This document shows positions 9,445-18,167 of a DNA stretch of 64,000 nt, piece after piece (position 1 is the stretch's first letter; the number at the start of each line of letters is the position of its first letter). Under the pieces are notes generated by a model. That model was not told where the DNA came from, ran no database searches, and worked only from the letters and a program-made list of their open reading frames with translations. This DNA is from Trueperella sp. (GTDB taxonomy: Bacteria; Actinomycetota; Actinomycetes; Actinomycetales; Actinomycetaceae): positions 90,491 to 154,490 of the forward strand of contig JAUNLU010000003.1 in NCBI GenBank assembly GCA_030532125.1, given 5' to 3'. A program made the translations under genes and the position numbers.

Positions 9445-11039
9445 TGCTTTCGGAAATTTTCCCGCAAATATTGGGGCTAACTAACCGGCTGGATCGCAAT
9501 GCTATTTTCCGCCTGTTGGCGGCAAACAGTGTAGAGCTGACCGGAGCTAGTTTCGCAACTGTCGAGCTGCTGGAGAATACTGGCAAACGTGAAACTGTGC
9601 TGTCCTTTCCGGCCAATAACCCAGCTAATCTCACTATCCCCGACTGCATCGCCGATATTGAAGTGCTAATTGCAGACTCCCGCTATAACAACGAATTGCA
9701 GTTAGCTCCCGGCGCAACCACTAAGTGCGGAGTTACTAATTACCTGGCGTGCGGCATCGGAGCGGGGAATACCGCTTTTGCTCGAATCTACTTAGGGAAT
9801 AAGCCTGGCGGATTCACTGCCGAGGATGCCGTGAAGATTGACTACCTGGCACAAGCGGCCGCGGTGGCAATTTCAAATGCGGAACTCTACAGCGAGTCAC
9901 AGAGCAATGCCCGCTGGCTACACGCCACGCAGAAGATATTTTCCTCGTTTTTGCATGGCGAAGAAGAAGACACATCACTACAGACGATCGCCAGTGAAAT
10001 CCGCCGTGCGGCCCGTGCCCGCACTGCACTTATTGTTTTGCCATCGCTCGAAGAAAAATGGCTCAGTGAAATCGTTGACGGCGAAGATACCCATGATTTG
10101 CTGGGGATTCCATTCACTCCAGCCAGCGTCGCACAGGTGGTGACGCGCACGCGCACTGGGCAAATCGTGGAAGATATCGGGATGCTCCCGCAACTGAGAA
10201 TCACCCCGCTGGCGCGCTTTGGCCCGTCCATCATTGTGCCGTTGGTTTCCCGCGATAAAATCCATGGCGCGATTATTTTGCTGCGCCAAAAAGGAGATCC
10301 TACTTTCCGGCTCTATGATTTGAACTCTGCTGAAGATGCTGCTTTGCAAGCTGCCATGGCAATGGAACTGGCGGAGGCAAAAAAGCTGTTGGAAACTGCT
10401 GCAGAACTGGAAGAACGCGCGCGCATCTCTCGCGACTTACACGATTTAGCGTTGCAACAGCTATTTGCCTCTGGCATGGGGATCGCAGCGTTAAAAGATG
10501 AGTTAGGTGACGCCGATCCGCGCACTATCGCCGCTTTAGATGCGGCAATTGACCACTTGGATTCTTCGGCCCAACAGATCCGCCAAATTGTGCGCGAACT
10601 ACGCGGTGAAGAAACTGAGGGCATCTTAGTAGACCGGCTCAGCCGGGAAACTGCAGTGGCGATGCAGCTGTTGGGATTTGCGCCGTCGTTAGTTATCACT
10701 TGGCGCGGAGAAGCGCTCCGCTCTGATACGGCAAGTGAGCTTGATACGGTTATTGGCTCAGCAGTGGCGGATGACATCATCGCCGTAGTACGCGAGACGC
10801 TATCCAATACCGCGCGACACGCGCGCGCTTCATCCTGCTCAGTAACTATGGACGCAACCGACTACCAGGTTTTGGTGGAGATTAACGACGACGGCGTAGG
10901 GATTCCTACTGCGCCACTGCGGCGCTCTGGGTTGGCCAATTTAGCGGCGCGGGCACAACGCCACGGCGGCAATTTCTCGATTGCTCCGCATACTGATGCG
11001 CCGGGAACTTGCGTTATGTGGCAAGTACCTTTGCGCTAA
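9444..11039 (+). CDS. DevS/DosT-like GAF sensor histidine kinase
   Basis: Soluble sensor kinase of the HisKA_3/NarL-type group. I place the start at the ATG at 9444, overlapping the cydC stop by one base, with GGGAGAGA upstream (531 residues). Two GAF domains (about 15-150 and 170-310) are followed by the phosphoacceptor motif RISRDLHD (His333) and a HATPase domain with NTARHA and DDGVGI. Layout and sequence flavour match mycobacterial DevS/DosT, whose first GAF binds heme through a histidine. Here the whole first GAF has no histidine (the first His is residue 160) but has Cys68, Cys95 and Cys103. Placement in the cyd operon suggests it senses oxygen, redox or respiration state. The ligand is unknown. 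Confidence 0.85.
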   Translation: MLSEIFPQILGLTNRLDRNAIFRLLAANSVELTGASFATVELLENTGKRETVLSFPANNPANLTIPDCIADIEVLIADSRYNNELQLAPGATTKCGVTNYLACGIGAGNTAFARIYLGNKPGGFTAEDAVKIDYLAQAAAVAISNAELYSESQSNARWLHATQKIFSSFLHGEEEDTSLQTIASEIRRAARARTALIVLPSLEEKWLSEIVDGEDTHDLLGIPFTPASVAQVVTRTRTGQIVEDIGMLPQLRITPLARFGPSIIVPLVSRDKIHGAIILLRQKGDPTFRLYDLNSAEDAALQAAMAMELAEAKKLLETAAELEERARISRDLHDLALQQLFASGMGIAALKDELGDADPRTIAALDAAIDHLDSSAQQIRQIVRELRGEETEGILVDRLSRETAVAMQLLGFAPSLVITWRGEALRSDTASELDTVIGSAVADDIIAVVRETLSNTARHARASSCSVTMDATDYQVLVEINDDGVGIPTAPLRRSGLANLAARAQRHGGNFSIAPHTDAPGTCVMWQVPLR

Positions 11040-11705
11040 TTAGTTCACATTAGGGTTGCGCCACCCGGAGGCGCGCTGCCCAGCTACCCAGGCAGCAACC
11101 TGGGTGCGCCGCTGCATCCCCATCTTAGCGAGCAATGCAGTGATGTGATTCTTCACCGTCTTCTCGGCGACCCCGAGGCGGTCACCAATCTCGCGATTGG
11201 ATAGCCCCTCCCCGATCAGTTCTAGGACTTTGCGTTCTGCTGGAGTCAGCTTGGCAGTGGGGTCACCAGTTTCTACCTGTTGCCGAGTAACCGTGCGCTC
11301 ATCTAGCAGCACTCTGTCGGCGTGAACCGCACGAATAACATCGGCTATCTCCGCACCCCGTACTGACTTGAGCAAAAATGCTTTGGCACCGGCTTCCAGC
11401 GCCTCACGGAATGCATCTGGGTCATCGAATGAGGTCAGTACAATCGATTTGACTCCGGGTAATTCTGCCGTGAAGTGCTCAATTATTTCTATCCCCGTGC
11501 CGTCGGCTAGGCGCAAATCCACTAGTGCTACGTCTGGCTGCATAAGTTCAGCCCGGCGGATGGCTTCTTTGACTCCGCCAGCTTCAGCCACAACAGATAG
11601 TCCAGCAGCGCGATCCACAACTTCCACAATGCCGCGGCGCACTACTTCATGATCGTCAATGATCATCACCGAAATTGTCTCTACAGCTTCTTCCACGTGG
11701 CTCAC
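11040..11705 (-). CDS. DevR/NarL-family response regulator
   Basis: DNA-binding response regulator of 221 residues. The receiver domain shows IIDDHE, the phosphoacceptor aspartate in VALVDLRL and a lysine in FLLKS; the C-terminal LuxR-type helix-turn-helix reads LSNREIGDRLGVAEKTVKNH. It closely resembles DevR. It is encoded convergently with the sensor kinase and the two stop codons directly abut, so the pair is physically linked but has separate promoters. The start is uncertain: GTG at 11705, or GTG at 11696 with GAGTGAG upstream. It probably controls cydABDC and other microaerobic genes; no target site was identified. Confidence 0.87.
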   Translation of the reverse strand: MSHVEEAVETISVMIIDDHEVVRRGIVEVVDRAAGLSVVAEAGGVKEAIRRAELMQPDVALVDLRLADGTGIEIIEHFTAELPGVKSIVLTSFDDPDAFREALEAGAKAFLLKSVRGAEIADVIRAVHADRVLLDERTVTRQQVETGDPTAKLTPAERKVLELIGEGLSNREIGDRLGVAEKTVKNHITALLAKMGMQRRTQVAAWVAGQRASGWRNPNVN

Positions 11706-11740
11706 TCTATCGGTTTGGGCAAAGCTATTCTAGGCGACAC

Positions 11741-12592
11741 CTAAATAAGCTGGCAGCTTGCACAAATATGGCTGGATCGATTCATAAATGTTATCCGAGA
11801 TACGGGATGGCCGCAGCGCACACACGGTTGCCCTTCTCGCCCGTAGACCTGCAAGGAACGCTCGAAATATCCAGATTCACCATTCACGTTCACATAGAGG
11901 GCATCGAATGAGGTACCGCCCGCTTGCAAGGCTGCGCGCAATACTTCGTGGGCAGCTTGATAGATCCGGGCAATGTCATCTGCAGTGAGAGTGCGCGTAT
12001 TACGCTGCGGATGTATCTGGGCCGCAAATAGTGCCTCATCAGCATAGATATTTCCTATCCCTGCTGCCACAGTCTGGTCTAGTAGTACCCGTTTAATCTC
12101 AGTATTTTTGCGCAAAACTTTTTCTGTCACAGCTGCCAGATCGAAAGCTGGATCTATTAGATCACGCCCGATATGCGCTACATTCTCAGGCACTGCCGCC
12201 CGCGTTGTTCCCATCGCTGCGCTGAGGCCATCGGCAGTCGGCACTAATTTAGCTAACCGCAGGTAACCAAAAGTTCGTTGGTCCGAAAAATCTAACTGCA
12301 CACCGTCAGTGAAAAATAGGCTGGCACGCCGATGCCGCAACTCGCCACCTACTCGGAACTGACCCGACATTCCGAGGTGGGCAACCAGCGCTAGCTCACC
12401 GGGAGTTTCAAACCACAGATATTTGCCACGCCGCGCCAACGCGGTAATTCGCTGTCCATGTATTGCTGCCAAGCCCTCTGGGTTGTATCTGGCAGTGCGC
12501 GGATGAAATACCTCGATATGCGATATTTCCCTACCCACGGCGAGGGGAACCAGTCCAGTGCGAACCGTCTCTACCTCAGGAAGTTCCGGCAT
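11741..12592 (-). CDS. mutM: Formamidopyrimidine-DNA glycosylase
   Basis: Base-excision repair glycosylase/AP lyase removing 8-oxoguanine. The protein begins MPELPEVET, giving the catalytic Pro1 (after Met removal) and Glu2, then RRGKYLWF with the conserved lysine, and ends with a zinc finger of CVRC and CASC pairs. Length 283 residues is usual. It is the last gene of the coaD-sepIVA-DUF177-rnc-mutM run, 20 bases after rnc. Confidence 0.95.
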   Translation of the reverse strand: MPELPEVETVRTGLVPLAVGREISHIEVFHPRTARYNPEGLAAIHGQRITALARRGKYLWFETPGELALVAHLGMSGQFRVGGELRHRRASLFFTDGVQLDFSDQRTFGYLRLAKLVPTADGLSAAMGTTRAAVPENVAHIGRDLIDPAFDLAAVTEKVLRKNTEIKRVLLDQTVAAGIGNIYADEALFAAQIHPQRNTRTLTADDIARIYQAAHEVLRAALQAGGTSFDALYVNVNGESGYFERSLQVYGREGQPCVRCGHPVSRITFMNRSSHICASCQLI

Positions 12593-12612
12593 TATTCCGC
12601 TCCGTTGGCGCG

Positions 12613-13335
12613 TTATTGCTGGCCATTTTTGCCTTGCGCTATTCGGTCATTACGGGCACTGAGCCGCTGATACGCATCCTGACAGGCCAAAAGTTTGGCT
12701 GCTTTCTGAGAAGACGCTTCCCCCGTTCCCCAGTATTTTTGGTCCACATAGACCTTGGCAGTGTACACCCGGGCGTGATCTGGACCAGCCGCGGAAATAT
12801 CGTATTGGAGTTCAGCCGAAAGGCCAGATGCCCGCGCCAATTCTTCAAATGCAGTGCGCCAGTCTAGGGCCGGACCCATCTCGCTGGCTTTTTTAATTTT
12901 CGGGATAAAATGCTTGTGCACAATTTCTAGCGTCTGGTCTAGCCCATACGCCAAATAGGTGGCAGCAATGATGGCTTCCACAGTATCAGCCAAGATGGAG
13001 TCCTTATTGCGCCCACCAGAGAGTTCTTCACCATTTCCCAGCCGCACTAATTCGCCTATCCCTAACTCGCGAGCCAATTCCGCAAGCGCACGTTCTGAGA
13101 CCGTGGCAGATTTGATCTTGGACAGGTCCCCTTCGTCTTTTTCCCGGTAGGCATTGAAGACGGCGTCCGCCACGATAGCCCCCAGAATTGAGTCCCCTAA
13201 AAACTCCAGCCGTTCGTTATCTCCGGCATCGTTCTCGTATGCCCAGGATCGATGGGAAAGCGCGCGCCCCATTAGTTCAGCCGGTACTGTAATCCCCCAC
13301 TTTGTGAAAAATTCGTCTAGTTTATTCTCAGCCAA
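12613..13335 (-). CDS. rnc: Ribonuclease III
   Basis: Double-strand-specific endoribonuclease for rRNA and mRNA processing. The family signature ERLEFLGDSILG is present, followed by a C-terminal double-stranded RNA-binding domain ending in the SSQKAAKLLA pattern. Length 240 residues. The only suitable start is a TTG at 13335, two bases after the stop of the DUF177 gene, which suggests coupling. Adjacency of rnc and DUF177 without an intervening rpmF also occurs in mycobacteria. Confidence 0.94.
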   Translation of the reverse strand: MAENKLDEFFTKWGITVPAELMGRALSHRSWAYENDAGDNERLEFLGDSILGAIVADAVFNAYREKDEGDLSKIKSATVSERALAELARELGIGELVRLGNGEELSGGRNKDSILADTVEAIIAATYLAYGLDQTLEIVHKHFIPKIKKASEMGPALDWRTAFEELARASGLSAELQYDISAAGPDHARVYTAKVYVDQKYWGTGEASSQKAAKLLACQDAYQRLSARNDRIAQGKNGQQ

Positions 13336-13337
13336 GG

Positions 13338-13934
13338 CTATGCACCGTCGCTCTCCACATTGGGTTCATTCTCCGCTTCTTGGGCAGCGAGCCGTGCCGC
13401 CAATTCGTCCAGCACGGCAAATCTAGGGTCAAATTGCGGATGTTCGTGATCGTCAGGCAAATCCTCCCAGCGCTCACCACATCCGGGGCACAGCCCCAGG
13501 CAGTCTGGCTGGCACAGTGGATTGAGGGACATCTGTAGTACCAGCGCATCATTTAGGATAGGGGCCAAATCAATTTGGTCATCTGCGATGACGTAGAACT
13601 CTTCGGCTTCTTCATCGCCTTCTGCAATAAGTTCTTCCTGCCGGTGCGGGAAGAAAACTACTTCAGCGATATTTTCCTGCATTTCTTGGCTGATATCGGT
13701 CAAACACCGGCTGCACTGCCCCACTGCGGTAGCAGATACCTCGCCCTGCACCAAGAAACCATCCGCTACTGCTTGTATCCGCCCCGAAAATTTTACTGGA
13801 GCGCCTTCCGGAATACGCAGTAACTCCACTCCGGTTGCCACTGGAGCGGGAACTGCCAAATTGACCTCGCGAAAAGCTCCTTCTTGGGTGGGTAGCTCAA
13901 CTACCGGGATAACTAACTGGGAGCGCTGAGCCAT
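13338..13934 (-). CDS. DUF177 (YceD-like) protein
   Basis: A 198-residue protein of the DUF177/YceD family, which is linked to large-subunit rRNA or ribosome assembly and normally sits beside rpmF or rnc. The family core CSRCL is followed by an acidic stretch and the cysteine cluster CQPDCLGLCPGCG, which probably binds zinc. It lies between sepIVA and rnc, with 8 and 2 bases separating it from them, so it belongs to the same operon. No rpmF gene is present in between. Confidence 0.85.
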   Translation of the reverse strand: MAQRSQLVIPVVELPTQEGAFREVNLAVPAPVATGVELLRIPEGAPVKFSGRIQAVADGFLVQGEVSATAVGQCSRCLTDISQEMQENIAEVVFFPHRQEELIAEGDEEAEEFYVIADDQIDLAPILNDALVLQMSLNPLCQPDCLGLCPGCGERWEDLPDDHEHPQFDPRFAVLDELAARLAAQEAENEPNVESDGA

Positions 13935-13942
13935 GATTTCCC

Positions 13943-14449
13943 CTAGTTTTCCTCATCTAGCCGCTCTGCCAAAACTTGGCGTCCGGCGGCAATCTGATCT
14001 AAAACGTCTTCGAGCCGCTGGGAAAGTTCCAGCAGTATTTCCTCTGAGTACTGGTTAGCCCCAGAGATCAGGCGATCAGCTTCGGACTTAGCTTCGTCTA
14101 CGATGCGAGTAGCTTGGGAATTTGCTGCCACCGTAATGGAATCTTGGGAAACTAACCGCGAGGCTTGTTCCCGGGCCTCAGCCACGATAGTTTCGGCGTC
14201 TTTCCGAGCGCGTTCCCGAGTCAGATCAGCCTCTTCTTGAGCGTCAGCAGTGAGCGCATCCGCATCAGCCAGGAGGGAATCAGCTGCCACGATCTGGTCT
14301 GGGACGATATCGCGCGCAGCTTCCAGCATGTCCAGCATTTCGGTTTTATTTACCAGCACTGCCCCGGACATCGGCACATTACGTGCCTGCTCAATGGTCA
14401 GCGTGATCTCTTCTAAAATCTCAAGCAGAGATTCGCCACGATCCGTCAT
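13943..14449 (-). CDS. sepIVA: SepIVA-like DivIVA-family coiled-coil protein
   Basis: A 168-residue, highly acidic and alanine-rich protein predicted to be almost entirely coiled coil. Its position between coaD and DUF177-rnc equals mycobacterial Rv2927c/SepIVA, a DivIVA-like factor in septation and cell envelope organisation. The N-terminus LLEILEEITLTIEQARNVP resembles that family. Its start overlaps the coaD stop by 4 bases (ATGA). Naming rests on synteny and coiled-coil character; the role in this organism is inferred. Confidence 0.72.
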   Translation of the reverse strand: MTDRGESLLEILEEITLTIEQARNVPMSGAVLVNKTEMLDMLEAARDIVPDQIVAADSLLADADALTADAQEEADLTRERARKDAETIVAEAREQASRLVSQDSITVAANSQATRIVDEAKSEADRLISGANQYSEEILLELSQRLEDVLDQIAAGRQVLAERLDEEN

Positions 14450-14931
14450 GCCTGTTCACCTTTCCAGTAGTTTTCCAGTGCTTGTGCAACGTTGGCCGGC
14501 ACCGTACCTCGCACATCACCACCATGTTTTGCGATGTCTTTCACGATAGAAGATGCCACATGCGAGTACTTGGGATCAGACAGCAGAAAAATTGTTTCTA
14601 CTGAACTGAGATTCTGGTTAGCAAGTGCCATAACTTTCTCTGCTGCGAAATCAGCTTCACCGCGTACGCCCTTGACAATTGCCACCGCACCACTTTCTCG
14701 AGCGAAATCAGCTAATAGCCCCGGTACTGCCACTACCTGCACCCCGGGAAGATCTGCCAGCGCAGCGCGCGCCAGTTCCACCCGTTCCGCTAAAGGAAAC
14801 AAGTAATTTTTGGCTGAATTCTCTGCCACTGCCACCACAACTTCACCGAAGATATCGCGAGCGCGGCGAATAACATCTACATGCCCCATAGTTAAGGGAT
14901 CAAACGAGCCGGGACAAACTACCAACGACAT
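14446..14931 (-). CDS. coaD: Phosphopantetheine adenylyltransferase
   Basis: Penultimate enzyme of coenzyme A synthesis, transferring AMP from ATP to 4'-phosphopantetheine. The N-terminal nucleotidyltransferase motif PGSFDPLTMGHVD carries the TxGH signature, and the C-terminus has LSDPKYSHVASSIVKDI. Length 161 residues is standard. It follows rsmD (9-base gap), a pairing widespread in bacteria. Confidence 0.96.
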   Translation of the reverse strand: MSLVVCPGSFDPLTMGHVDVIRRARDIFGEVVVAVAENSAKNYLFPLAERVELARAALADLPGVQVVAVPGLLADFARESGAVAIVKGVRGEADFAAEKVMALANQNLSSVETIFLLSDPKYSHVASSIVKDIAKHGGDVRGTVPANVAQALENYWKGEQA

Positions 14932-14940
14932 ACCGTTATT

Positions 14941-15495
14941 TTATCGCGACACGCGGTTAAATGCGCTCCAGACGCGGGTATCGCCCCATTTACGCTCATC
15001 ATGGAATTCCAGTTCTGCCGGCCACTGCGGATGGGGACTCTTTTTGTTGCGTTCCACTGCCACTAGTGCATCCGGTGTTAGATGCGCAGGCAAAGCCGCT
15101 AATACCAAAGTCAGTTCTGCTTCGGCGATATCGTAGGGTGGATCCAGCAATACCAGATCAAATTTCTCCCGGGGCTCCTCGCTTAAGAAATTGAGTACTT
15201 TTTGGGTAACTACCGTTATCGGGAGCCCGGTGTATTTGGCATTTTGCGCAATTATTTGGGCAGCACTGCGCGCAGCTTCTACACATACCACCCGGCGTGC
15301 GCCGCGCGAAGCTGCTTCTAGCCCTAGTGCGCCAGAACCTGCATAAAGATCAAGTACCGCGCCATCAGCCAAATATCCAAGGTGTTCAAATCGGGAAAAT
15401 AGTGCTTCTCGGACCCGTTCTGAAGTTGGGCGGGTACCAGCTTTGGGAACTGCAATAGTGAGTCCGCCAGCACTGCCACTTACGATCCGAGTCAT
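14941..15495 (-). CDS. rsmD: 16S rRNA (guanine966-N2)-methyltransferase
   Basis: SAM-dependent methyltransferase modifying G966 of 16S rRNA. It shows the SAM-binding loop LDLYAGSGALGLEA and the catalytic DPPY motif in VLLDPPYD, within 184 residues. The start begins one base after the recG stop, and the gene is followed by coaD, so recG, rsmD and coaD form one unit. Confidence 0.94.
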   Translation of the reverse strand: MTRIVSGSAGGLTIAVPKAGTRPTSERVREALFSRFEHLGYLADGAVLDLYAGSGALGLEAASRGARRVVCVEAARSAAQIIAQNAKYTGLPITVVTQKVLNFLSEEPREKFDLVLLDPPYDIAEAELTLVLAALPAHLTPDALVAVERNKKSPHPQWPAELEFHDERKWGDTRVWSAFNRVSR

Positions 15496-15496
15496 C

Positions 15497-17698
15497 TCAG
15501 CCTTTCGCTAAATATTCGGTGCGGTTCTTGTCCAATTGTTGAATCTTAGCGCGTAACTGCGGATGTTGCTCCAGCCTAGGGTCAGCGGCAATCAGGGCAC
15601 GCGCCGCGATGCGGGCTTGCGCAATAATTGCTTCGTCGCTAGTCACCTTCACAAACCGTAACCCCGATTTGCGCCCGGACTGGGCTGTCCCTAACACATT
15701 GCCTTCTGAACGCAACTCCAAATCACGCCGCGCTAGCTCGAAACCATCCGTAGTTTGGGCAAATGCATGGAGACGTTCATAAGCATAAGTGCCTTCTAGT
15801 GCACTATGTATCGCTAAACATATCCCCGGCTGGGTGCCACGCCCAATCCGCCCGCGCAGCTGGTGCAGTTGCGAAAGACCAAAGTTTTCCGCTCCACAAA
15901 TAACCATTGCAGTTGCTTGTGGCACATCTACTCCCACTTCAATCACAGTGGTAGCCACTAATACTGGCGTACGCCCCGCAGCAAAATCTGACATTGCCGC
16001 TGTTTTCTCTGCTGGCGTCAGTCTCCCGTGCATAACTCCGATAGCTGTGCCGGCGAGCGCAGGCTCTGCAGCCAATTGCTGCGCTAGTTCAGTTACCGAC
16101 GGCGGTGGCGTTTTCTCCATTAATTCCAGTTGTTTCGGTTCCTCAAGTTGGCTGGCTCTGGCATCGATTTCTTCGTCTTGGTTAGGGGAAATCCGCGGTG
16201 CCACCACATATGCCCGCCCACCGGCGTCTACTTCTTCGCGCACGCGCTGCCACACCCGTTTTACCCAGCGTTCGGCAAAACTAGGCACCAGATTAGTGGT
16301 TATGGGAGAGCGTCCGGCTGGCAATTCCCGCAAAGTGGAAACTTCGAGTTCCCCGAAAGAGGTCATGGCAATAGTGCGCGGTATCGGAGTGGCAGTCATA
16401 ACCAGTAAATGTGCCCCCACGGCGAGTTTGTCCCGCTGGTCGACACCGAATCGGTGTTGTTCATCTACTACCACGAATCCCAGGCGAGGCAGCTGCACTC
16501 CTTCCTGCAGGAGAGCGTGAGTGCCGATAGTTATCCCGGGAGCGCCAGATGCCAAAGTAGCTAGGGCACGACGGCGTTCACCAGCAGTTAGCGAGCCAGT
16601 GAGTAACTCTACTTTCTGCCCCCAGCCCAGCTCCCCTAGCAGTTGGAGAATAGTGGCATAGTGCTGCCGTGCCAGTACTTCCGTGGGAGTAACCAGCACT
16701 GCTTGGTAACCGGCGTCTACCACTTGCAGCATAGCCAACAGCGCCACAATAGTTTTCCCAGAGCCAACGTCCCCTTGTAATAGGCGGCGGGTGGGGAGTG
16801 TTCGGGAGAGTTCACCCGATATTTCTGCAATAACTTCTTGCTGACTGGCAGTGAGGGTAAAGGGCAGACGGTTTGCAAACAATTCGCGCATACCCCCAGC
16901 TTGTGGTGGGCAAGCGGGAGCATCATTCTCCTGGCTGGCTTGGAATTGCTGGGCCAAAAGTGCTTGCAATATGAATGCTTCTTCGTGTTTCATCCGGGTA
17001 ATTGCCTGTTCCCACTCGGCGTCATCTGTGGGCAGGTGCAAGGCGGTTAAGGCAGCAAACCGGTTCGGCAGCTGATGTGCCTGGCGGTAATCAGCCGGAA
17101 GCGGATCCGGTATATCTGCAGGAGTGATCGTTGCCAGCACAGTAGTTATTGCTTTGTGTATTTGCCAAGATGGCACCTTTGCGCTGGCGTGGTAGATCGG
17201 TATCGGGCGCTGCAGTTCGGTGGCGTCTATTTCTGATTCGTCCGCGTAAGTTTGATATTCGGGGTGCGTCAGCTGCAACTGCCCGCGATAGGTGGAGATA
17301 GTGCCCGAAAATGTTGCCACTGTGCCTGGCTGTAGTTTGGCGGCATGAAACTGTAGGGGGCGAGCAGATTTGGCAAAGAAAGTGAGTTCTAGCTCGTGCA
17401 CGCCATCGGAAATTTCCACATTCAGGATGAAACCGCGGCGCTGGTTCATGGGCCGAATATTGGTATCTACTACTTGGGCGACTACCGTAACTGATTCGCC
17501 TTCATGTACTGCTTTTATCGGCATGAGCTCACCGCGGCGAGTGAGGCGGAAGGGCAGATGCAATAGTAGATCTTCAACGGTGTGGAGCCCAAGTTTGGCA
17601 AGCGCATTGGCACTGCGGTTACCGATGACTCGAGCGAGTGGGCGAGATAGTGCCGTCCACTCTTCAGCAGCTACCGCTGCAGTGGTTTTATCCGTCAC
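15497..17698 (-). CDS. recG: ATP-dependent DNA helicase RecG
   Basis: Helicase that regresses stalled replication forks and processes Holliday junctions. The 733 residues contain an N-terminal OB-fold wedge domain, then helicase motifs: Walker A GDVGSGKT, the DEQH box in VVVDEQHRFG, TATPIPRT, and the C-terminal QLRGRIGRG. The start is a GTG at 17698 with GAGGGGGAG close upstream. It is transcribed divergently from rpmB, a common actinobacterial arrangement. Confidence 0.95.
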   Translation of the reverse strand: MTDKTTAAVAAEEWTALSRPLARVIGNRSANALAKLGLHTVEDLLLHLPFRLTRRGELMPIKAVHEGESVTVVAQVVDTNIRPMNQRRGFILNVEISDGVHELELTFFAKSARPLQFHAAKLQPGTVATFSGTISTYRGQLQLTHPEYQTYADESEIDATELQRPIPIYHASAKVPSWQIHKAITTVLATITPADIPDPLPADYRQAHQLPNRFAALTALHLPTDDAEWEQAITRMKHEEAFILQALLAQQFQASQENDAPACPPQAGGMRELFANRLPFTLTASQQEVIAEISGELSRTLPTRRLLQGDVGSGKTIVALLAMLQVVDAGYQAVLVTPTEVLARQHYATILQLLGELGWGQKVELLTGSLTAGERRRALATLASGAPGITIGTHALLQEGVQLPRLGFVVVDEQHRFGVDQRDKLAVGAHLLVMTATPIPRTIAMTSFGELEVSTLRELPAGRSPITTNLVPSFAERWVKRVWQRVREEVDAGGRAYVVAPRISPNQDEEIDARASQLEEPKQLELMEKTPPPSVTELAQQLAAEPALAGTAIGVMHGRLTPAEKTAAMSDFAAGRTPVLVATTVIEVGVDVPQATAMVICGAENFGLSQLHQLRGRIGRGTQPGICLAIHSALEGTYAYERLHAFAQTTDGFELARRDLELRSEGNVLGTAQSGRKSGLRFVKVTSDEAIIAQARIAARALIAADPRLEQHPQLRAKIQQLDKNRTEYLAKG

Positions 17699-17856
17699 AG
17701 CTCCCCCTCACCCACTTAGCTTACCGGCAGTTATCCGTAACGTGCGGTATCACACGTGCGGAAACGCTTGGAAACGTAAGTGATAGTCAGTTATCATTCA
17801 TTAGTTGCAATTTTTGGGCACAAACCGTGTGCCCTGATAGAACGAAGGAGAACACC

Positions 17857-18048
17857 GTGGCTTCGGTATGTGACGTCTGCGGCAAGGGACCGACCTTCGG
17901 CAAGAGCGTTTCGCACTCACATGTGCGCACGAATCGCCGCTGGAACCCCAACATCCAGCGAGTACGCGCACTAGTTGATGGTGCCCCGAAGCGCCTGAAT
18001 GTATGCACCAGCTGCATCAAGGCCGGCAAGGTTACCCGCAACATCTGA
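17857..18048 (+). CDS. rpmB: 50S ribosomal protein L28, zinc-ribbon type
   Basis: Small ribosomal protein of 63 residues beginning MASVCDVCGKGP from a GTG, with GAAGGAG 6 bases upstream. It has two CxxC pairs (CDVC and CTSC), so it is the zinc-binding C+ form. In many Actinobacteria a second zinc-free copy is induced by zinc starvation; none is in this window. A strong hairpin terminator follows directly. Confidence 0.95.
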   Translation: MASVCDVCGKGPTFGKSVSHSHVRTNRRWNPNIQRVRALVDGAPKRLNVCTSCIKAGKVTRNI

Positions 18049-18063
18049 TACTTAATACCGCAC

Positions 18064-18099
18064 AAAAAGAGCTGCCTCCTTAAGGAGGTAGCTCTTTTT
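18064..18099. terminator. Bidirectional rho-independent terminator
   Basis: AAAAAGAGCTGCCTCC pairs with GGAGGTAGCTCTTTTT around a TTAA loop, with a T run on each strand. It ends rpmB on the plus strand and, 69 bases past its stop, thiL on the minus strand. Confidence 0.9.
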
Positions 18100-18167
18100 A
18101 CTATGCGCTATGCGCTTATTAAGGGGCTCTGCTAGGCAGTAGTAATCAACTGTTTGGGACCAAAATG

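Noticed and set aside
13336-13337. Missing rpmF between DUF177 and rnc as an anomaly
   Set aside because: Mycobacteria also lack rpmF at this place, so absence here is not remarkable.
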